A stretch of 34,499 nt of DNA, from assembly GCA_002419445.1 (NCBI GenBank), contig DIGC01000024.1, forward strand, positions 7,238 to 41,736, read 5' to 3'. Source of the stretch: Caryophanales bacterium UBA5732. GTDB lineage: Bacteria > Bacillota_I > Bacilli_A > Izemoplasmatales > Hujiaoplasmataceae. The notes under the pieces are model-generated. The model saw only the letters and a list, made by a program, of their open reading frames with translations, was not told where the DNA came from and did no database searches. Both the position numbers and the translations under genes were made by a program. Positions 30,361 through 34,499 of this stretch are shown here, piece by piece; position 1 is the first letter of the stretch, and the number at the start of each line of letters is the position of its first letter.

Positions 30361-31335
30361 ATGAATAATATCGCACAGATTAAAGAAAAAGTCAATGAAG
30401 TTATTGATTCTAGTTGCAATCAAAAACTCAAAGAAAATGATAGCATAAAACACATTGGTGTTGATGAAAACAATACCGTTATAATGATAATCGAAGTCGC
30501 CGACAAAGAAGCTAATTTTACAAAACAAATTACTAGAGATATCGCTAAAATCGTTAAGTTAGAGTTGGGTTACACTGGTGTTAAAATTGAATTTACCAAA
30601 AGAAAAACTCGCAATAAAACAGCTAAAACTTTGCTGATAGCTTCTGGTAAGGGTGGAGTGGGTAAATCAACTGTTACCGCTAATCTAGCCTATGCTTTAA
30701 CGCGTTTAGGAAAAAGGGTTGGGATAATTGACGCTGATGTTTACGGAGCTAATATGCCAAAAATTTTTAATGCCACAGACCATAAGTTAATGGGTGATGA
30801 AAACGGTAAAATTTATCCATATGAAAAAGATGGCATCCAAATGGTGTCCACAGAGTATTTAGTAGACGAAAAACGGGCACTAATGCTTAGAGGACCGATG
30901 TTAGGGAAAGTTTTAAAGCTTTTCTTTCAAGATACTTTGTGGAGTGAAGAAATTGATTTCTTTCTGGTCGATCTTCCACCCGGAACTGGTGATATCATGA
31001 TGGATTTGAAAAACTTTAGTGAAGATGCTAAAATGGTCATCGTAACAACTCCACAAGAAAGCGCAGCACACATCGCAATTAAAGCTGGTTATGCTGCTAA
31101 GGATTTATCTCAAGACGTGATTGGAGTAATCGAAAACATGTCATATTACGAAGTTAATGGAGAATTCCACTATATATTCGGTAAAGATGGCGGAAAAAAG
31201 GTTGCAGACGAACTATTGGTTGAATTATTAGCCACTTTACCAATTACTAAATTCGATAAAATTATCTGTGAAGAATCCGATATGGCCGGAATTGTATACT
31301 TAAATTTAGCTAAGAAAATCATTAAATTATTATAA
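30361..31335 (+). CDS. Mrp/ApbC-family P-loop ATPase lacking the CxxC motif
   Basis: A 324-residue member of the Mrp/NBP35/ApbC group, which carry Fe-S clusters for delivery to apoproteins. The N-terminal DUF59-like domain (about 1-80) is followed by the deviant Walker A ASGKGGVGKST (94-104), IIDADVYGANMPKIF, the LRGPMLGK loop and DLPPGTGD. The typical CxxC after ENMS, which binds the bridging Fe-S cluster, is absent; the segment reads ENMSYYEVNGEFHYIFGKDGG. Only two cysteines exist in the protein, one near each end. The ATPase is probably active, but canonical Fe-S carriage is doubtful. It is monocistronic and divergent from the DUF177-rpmF operon. Confidence 0.9.
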   Translation: MNNIAQIKEKVNEVIDSSCNQKLKENDSIKHIGVDENNTVIMIIEVADKEANFTKQITRDIAKIVKLELGYTGVKIEFTKRKTRNKTAKTLLIASGKGGVGKSTVTANLAYALTRLGKRVGIIDADVYGANMPKIFNATDHKLMGDENGKIYPYEKDGIQMVSTEYLVDEKRALMLRGPMLGKVLKLFFQDTLWSEEIDFFLVDLPPGTGDIMMDLKNFSEDAKMVIVTTPQESAAHIAIKAGYAAKDLSQDVIGVIENMSYYEVNGEFHYIFGKDGGKKVADELLVELLATLPITKFDKIICEESDMAGIVYLNLAKKIIKLL

Positions 31336-31365
31336 ATAAAACTCCTCGTTTGAGGAGTTTTATTT
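31336..31365. terminator. Bidirectional terminator between the Mrp gene and the XRE regulator
   Basis: AAAACTCCTC-GTTT-GAGGAGTTTT with flanking A and T runs. It directly follows the Mrp stop and ends at the regulator's stop, serving both converging genes. Confidence 0.88.
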
Positions 31366-32616
31366 TTAGCTAATTTGAATTTTAATTTGTTGAGACAGTA
31401 AGAAATCATCATATTTTTGACGATAAGATAATGAGTCTTTATATCTGTTTTTATCTGATAAAATTTTGGAAATTGTTATAGTTATCATGTTCAAAAAATA
31501 TATGTTTTGATTTTTGATTGCTATAGGTAATACATGATTTATCAAATAATCTTTTAGATAAATATTCTCTTTGTTTTTCATCAATTTTAAAACGTGTAAA
31601 TAATCAATCTTAGGGTTTATTTGATAATGAAAATCGCTTATTAGATTACAAGTTTCTTTAAACTCATCGATTTTTTCAGATAAAAGGTAAAATCTTGCCT
31701 GTAAATATAAACCTAAAAGATAACTTTCCCCCTTAGGCACTAAATGTTTTAAATACACAATTGGATTTTTACATTTTGTTGCTTGCGCAATCAAATAATA
31801 ATTTCTTTCTTTATCACTAATATGTTTTAAAAGATTATGATTAACATAATCATTAGGAGTGCCTCCTTCGTAAACCAAGAAAATTTCTCTGTACATATAC
31901 ATTTCATTAATTCTAATAATATTTGAATGTTTATTGAAGATATTTATTGCTATTTGGCCAGCCTCAAAAGCTTGAGCTTGTAGGTGTAGGTTACCGTAAA
32001 TTAAAAATTTACAGTAATTATATAAACCATAGATCATTTCATCGTTGAATAGTCTACTTTCAACGTTTTCAATTACTGTTCTTGCAGTTTTGTAATCCTT
32101 GATTCCAATATTATAGAAACTAGAATATAGCAATAAAACACAAAAACCAAATTCTTCTAAAGATTGTAAATATCTAAATGTTTCTGAATAAACTAATCTA
32201 GCGTTTTCAGAATCTTCGATCAGCATGTAGTATCCAAGCTTTATAATTTGTAATAAAACCGAAAATTGATACTTATCTATTGTTTCAAACAATTCACGAT
32301 AACCTTCAATATCACGATAAAAAAACAATTTAATGGATTTTTCCAAGTATTCTAACATTTCTTCTGGAAACGTTATTTTATCCATATCCATTTGCATTCT
32401 TTCCATAATAAGATACAGATGTTCCCGGTTTACTACAATTTGGTTATTTTCGATTTTAGATAAGTAAGTATTAGAACAAATTCCTACTGCGACGGCTTCT
32501 TGCGTCATTTTTAGTTCTAATCTTCTTTTTCTTAGTGTTTGTCCAATTCCACCATAGTAGAATTGGCTTGAAGCCTCTTTTCTTCTTGCAATTTCGTTAA
32601 GCAACATTTCAATCAT
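31366..32616 (-). CDS. XRE-family regulator with a C-terminal TPR-like domain (Rgg/PlcR-like)
   Basis: A 416-residue protein. The helix-turn-helix spans about residues 24-75 (IGQTLRKRRLELKMTQEAVA, then ICSNTYLSKIENNQIVVNREHL), a clear Cro/CI-type fold. The rest is helical with repeated pairs of amphipathic helices, as in the RRNPP quorum-sensing group (Rgg, PlcR, PrgX) that bind short peptides. It is longer than typical Rgg (about 285 residues). AGAAGGAG precedes ATG 32616, and a long perfect palindrome covers the predicted transcription start, suggesting autoregulation. I see no convincing cognate peptide gene next to it. The target genes are unknown. Confidence 0.85.
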   Translation of the reverse strand: MIEMLLNEIARRKEASSQFYYGGIGQTLRKRRLELKMTQEAVAVGICSNTYLSKIENNQIVVNREHLYLIMERMQMDMDKITFPEEMLEYLEKSIKLFFYRDIEGYRELFETIDKYQFSVLLQIIKLGYYMLIEDSENARLVYSETFRYLQSLEEFGFCVLLLYSSFYNIGIKDYKTARTVIENVESRLFNDEMIYGLYNYCKFLIYGNLHLQAQAFEAGQIAINIFNKHSNIIRINEMYMYREIFLVYEGGTPNDYVNHNLLKHISDKERNYYLIAQATKCKNPIVYLKHLVPKGESYLLGLYLQARFYLLSEKIDEFKETCNLISDFHYQINPKIDYLHVLKLMKNKENIYLKDYLINHVLPIAIKNQNIYFLNMITITISKILSDKNRYKDSLSYRQKYDDFLLSQQIKIQIS

Positions 32617-32634
32617 GTTATGTCTCCTTCTATT

Positions 32635-32675
32635 TTTTTTGTTAAAAATTTAAATTTTTAACAAAAAAGATTATA
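32635..32675 (-). promoter_or_regulatory. Regulator promoter with a 34-nt perfect palindrome
   Basis: TATAAT (32675-32670, minus) is followed directly by a perfect palindrome at 32668-32635, with half-site TTTTTTGTTAAAAATTT. The predicted start site (near 32663) falls inside it, and the SD of the XRE gene comes right after. It is probably an autoregulatory operator; it could also form a 5'-UTR hairpin. The -35 is weak. Confidence 0.65.
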
Positions 32676-32766
32676 AATCAAATTTTTTCAAAAATAAAGA
32701 ATTTTATATTGATATTTTACATGACTTACAGAGCGAGCAACCTTTTCGTGGCTAAATATAGGCTTT

Positions 32767-32794
32767 AAAAAAGCCAAAGCATTATAGCTCTGGC
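32767..32794 (-). terminator. Terminator overlapping the end of nth
   Basis: On the minus strand GCCAGAGC-TATAAT-GCTTTGGC (one G-U pair) runs into TTTTTT. The left arm lies in the last codons of nth and the loop holds its stop codon. The rest of the interval up to the regulator promoter shows no other gene. Confidence 0.78.
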
Positions 32795-33417
32795 ATTTTA
32801 CAATGTTTAATAATTGGGCAATTTTTGCAATTAGGTTTTCTCGCTGTACAAAAGTATCTGCCAAAAAAAATTAGTTTATGATGCAATGATATCCAAATGT
32901 CTTTGGGATATAATTTCATTAATTGATTTTCGATGGTAAGAGGCGAGGAATCAATTTTAGCAAATCCTAATCTAATTGAAACTCTAGAAACATGAGTATC
33001 AACTGCGATTCTAGGAATATGATGTAGTTCCGCTAAATATACATTAGCAGTTTTTCTTCCTACTCCAGGAAGAGATTCTAAGCATTCTTGACTATTAGGA
33101 ATGGTTCCAGAAAATTCTTCTAGAATTTTTTTTGCCATTTGATTTAGATTTTTAGCCTTATTCCTATATAATCCTAAATACTTTATATCATTTTCCAAAT
33201 CGGATATTGAGGCTGTAGCAAAATCATTTAAATCATGATATTTATCAAAGAGTTTTGCTGTAACTTTATTAACAGATTGATCGGTGGTTTGGGCTGAAAG
33301 CATTATAGCGATTAAAAGTTCATGGTCTTTTCGATAATTAAGTTCACAACCGGCATTAGGAAACAATTTTGTGATTTCGTTATATATCTCATAAGCTACT
33401 TCTTGTTTTTTTGTCAA
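32782..33417 (-). CDS. nth: Endonuclease III
   Basis: A DNA glycosylase/AP lyase that removes oxidised pyrimidines. The 211-residue protein has MLSAQTTDQSVNKVT, the helix-hairpin-helix LPGVGRKTANV with catalytic Lys122, catalytic Asp140 in VDTHVSR, and the 4Fe-4S cluster loop C-x6-C-x2-C-x5-C (Cys190, 197, 200, 206). The length is standard. The start is TTG 33417, overlapping the dnaD stop (TTGA), with only a weak SD, so translation probably depends on coupling to dnaD. The dnaD-nth order is the same as in Bacillus. Confidence 0.97.
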   Translation of the reverse strand: MTKKQEVAYEIYNEITKLFPNAGCELNYRKDHELLIAIMLSAQTTDQSVNKVTAKLFDKYHDLNDFATASISDLENDIKYLGLYRNKAKNLNQMAKKILEEFSGTIPNSQECLESLPGVGRKTANVYLAELHHIPRIAVDTHVSRVSIRLGFAKIDSSPLTIENQLMKLYPKDIWISLHHKLIFFGRYFCTARKPNCKNCPIIKHCKMPEL

Positions 33418-34067
33418 GATTCAAGAAATTCTTTCAGAACTTGTGATTTCTTTTTGACGGAAGGTTTTACTTTAATATCTTGGTTCACTTGACGTTTCTT
33501 TAATAAAACGCTGTCTAAATAACTTACGGAATAACGATTAGCTTTGATGGCTGCGAAAACCGCTTCTTTGATATCATCTTTAGTATATTTGTGTTCATGA
33601 ATCCATTTTGTAATAATCTCTATTTCAAGCGGCTTAAGTTGCTTTTGAAAATTCTTTTCAAGCAACTCTACTATTTCATCTTCTAAAGTATCAAATTTTA
33701 CGTTTGAAGTCATCATCTCATCAATAATCTTTGTTTGATAATACTCGAGAATTTTTCTATATGTCAAATCAATGTCAAAACTCTCTTTTTGCTTTCCGTT
33801 TTGGCCTTTTATTAAAACGAAATTAAGATATTTTTTTTGCATTAAACCATCCATTAAAGCAAGGGCTTGCTCATCCGTTATTGTCAGTTTCTTAGTAAGA
33901 ATCTTAGGTGTGACAAAGTGGATATCTTTTGTTTTTAAAATGTTTAACTCCATCAACAAAAACGCTTCGAGTTCAGTCAAACCTAATTCTTTATAAGTTT
34001 TCTTCAACAGTCTGTCAAAATCGATTATTCCTTCATTGATCATCTTTTTTAAGATTAATACTTCCAT
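33414..34067 (-). CDS. dnaD: DnaD-like replication initiation protein
   Basis: A primosome protein of low-GC Gram-positives that remodels DNA and helps load the replicative helicase. The 217-residue protein has an N-terminal winged-helix domain (about 1-110, GLTELEAFLLMELNIL) and a C-terminal DnaD/DnaB2 domain (about 120-190, with PLEIEIITKWIHEHKYTKDDIKEAV and AIKANRYSVSYLDSVLLKKR, corresponding to the YxxxI motif region). A basic tail follows. The length is near the family norm of about 230. ATG 34067 lies nine bases after rnc. The position directly before nth strongly supports the name. Confidence 0.88.
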   Translation of the reverse strand: MEVLILKKMINEGIIDFDRLLKKTYKELGLTELEAFLLMELNILKTKDIHFVTPKILTKKLTITDEQALALMDGLMQKKYLNFVLIKGQNGKQKESFDIDLTYRKILEYYQTKIIDEMMTSNVKFDTLEDEIVELLEKNFQKQLKPLEIEIITKWIHEHKYTKDDIKEAVFAAIKANRYSVSYLDSVLLKKRQVNQDIKVKPSVKKKSQVLKEFLES

Positions 34068-34076
34068 AATCGCATC

Positions 34077-34499
34077 CTACTTTTCTTTATTATTAGCCAA
34101 TTTTTGAAGTGCAGCATAAGCGGCATTTTGTTCAGCTTCTTTTTTACTCTTTCCTTTACCTTCACCCATAATAATATTTTCATCCATGTAAACTCTGGCA
34201 ATGAACTCTTTATCGTGTGATGGTCCTGATTCGAATATTATGTCATACCTTAAACTTCTTTTATCAGATTGTAACAACTCCTGAAGTTTACTCTTGTAAT
34301 CAGAATCTTCAACATGGAGGTTCTTCATAATTACTGGAAAAACTACTTTTTCAGTGACTTTGTACACCTCTTTGATATCTTTATCGACATATATCGCTCC
34401 TAAAAAAGCCTCAAATGCATCTGCTAAAACAGCTGGTTTTTCTTTTCCGCCAGATTGTTCTTCCCCTTTACCCAGCAACAAATAATTGCCTAGATTAAA
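34077..34499 (-). CDS. rnc: Ribonuclease III, C-terminal part (runs off the right edge)
   Basis: Cleaves double-stranded RNA in rRNA and mRNA maturation. The frame is open to the window edge. The visible 140 residues begin FNLGNYLLLGKGEEQSGG, followed by the second half of the catalytic domain, with the metal-binding Asp and Glu of LADAFEAFLGAIYVD, then a full dsRNA-binding domain (DYKSKLQELLQ, then FIARVYMDE and the GEGKGKSKKEAEQNAAYAAL helix). The first signature motif (ERLEFLGD) lies outside. It precedes dnaD by nine bases, suggesting an rnc-dnaD-nth transcript. Confidence 0.95.
   Translation of the reverse strand, partial: FNLGNYLLLGKGEEQSGGKEKPAVLADAFEAFLGAIYVDKDIKEVYKVTEKVVFPVIMKNLHVEDSDYKSKLQELLQSDKRSLRYDIIFESGPSHDKEFIARVYMDENIIMGEGKGKSKKEAEQNAAYAALQKLANNKEK

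Noticed and set aside
32721..32768. A 15-codon plus-strand ORF (MTYRASNLFVAKYRL) upstream of the XRE-TPR regulator as a possible pheromone
   Set aside because: No SD, no hydrophobic signal segment, it runs antisense into the nth terminator region, and it is within chance length for AT-rich DNA.

Overview
The window is AT-rich, densely coded DNA from a low-GC Gram-positive-type bacterium. Placement near the Bacilli/Erysipelotrichia/Mollicutes-related lineages is an inference from gene content: DnaD followed by Nth, a DUF177 gene followed by rpmF, an ECF-type RibU under an FMN riboswitch, recX, an Rgg-like regulator, strong SD sites and many extended -10 promoters. UGA is used as a stop (glgP, glgB, glgC, glgD-glgA region and others) and a release factor 2 gene is present, so this is not the Mycoplasma/Spiroplasma code. 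Nothing looks like a phage, transposon, integron or CRISPR array. No gene-free stretch exceeds 300 bases.

Layout. 1-3350 (minus): 5' part of ung, a 51-residue Cys-rich membrane protein, pgcA, a nitroreductase and a GDPD-like protein with degraded active-site motifs. 3422-4237 (plus): a lone two-TM protein of unknown function. 4234-5453 (minus): consensus promoter, FMN riboswitch, ribU and a thioredoxin-fold lipoprotein. 5460-18440 (minus): a cyclase-family hydrolase, then a glycogen block (glgP; a single-ORF GlgD-GlgA fusion; glgC; glgB) that continues upstream without a break into recX, prfB and secA. 18500-24643 (minus): archaeal/eukaryal-type proS, galT, galE, an RluA-family pseudouridine synthase and an archaeal-type aspartyl-tRNA synthetase. 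24678-27185 (plus): a stand-alone cobalamin-binding protein coupled to an FtsX/MacB-type ABC transporter. 27257-30258 (minus): MscS channel, tRNA-Gly(UCC), rsmH, rpmF and a DUF177 gene. 30301-31335 (plus): an Mrp-type ATPase lacking the usual CxxC. 31366-34499 (minus): an XRE-TPR regulator with a 34-nt perfect palindrome at its promoter, nth, dnaD and the 3' part of rnc.

How the genes fit together. PgcA (G6P to G1P), GlgC with the GlgD domain (G1P to ADP-glucose), the GlgA domain (chain elongation), GlgB (branching) and GlgP (phosphorolysis back to G1P) make an almost complete glycogen storage and use cycle within 14 kb. GalE and GalT feed galactose into the same hexose-phosphate pool. The most unusual items are the GlgD-GlgA fusion, which joins the regulatory AGPase-like subunit to the synthase, and the cobalamin-sensor/ABC-transporter operon, which may be an undescribed B12-responsive or B12-handling transport system.
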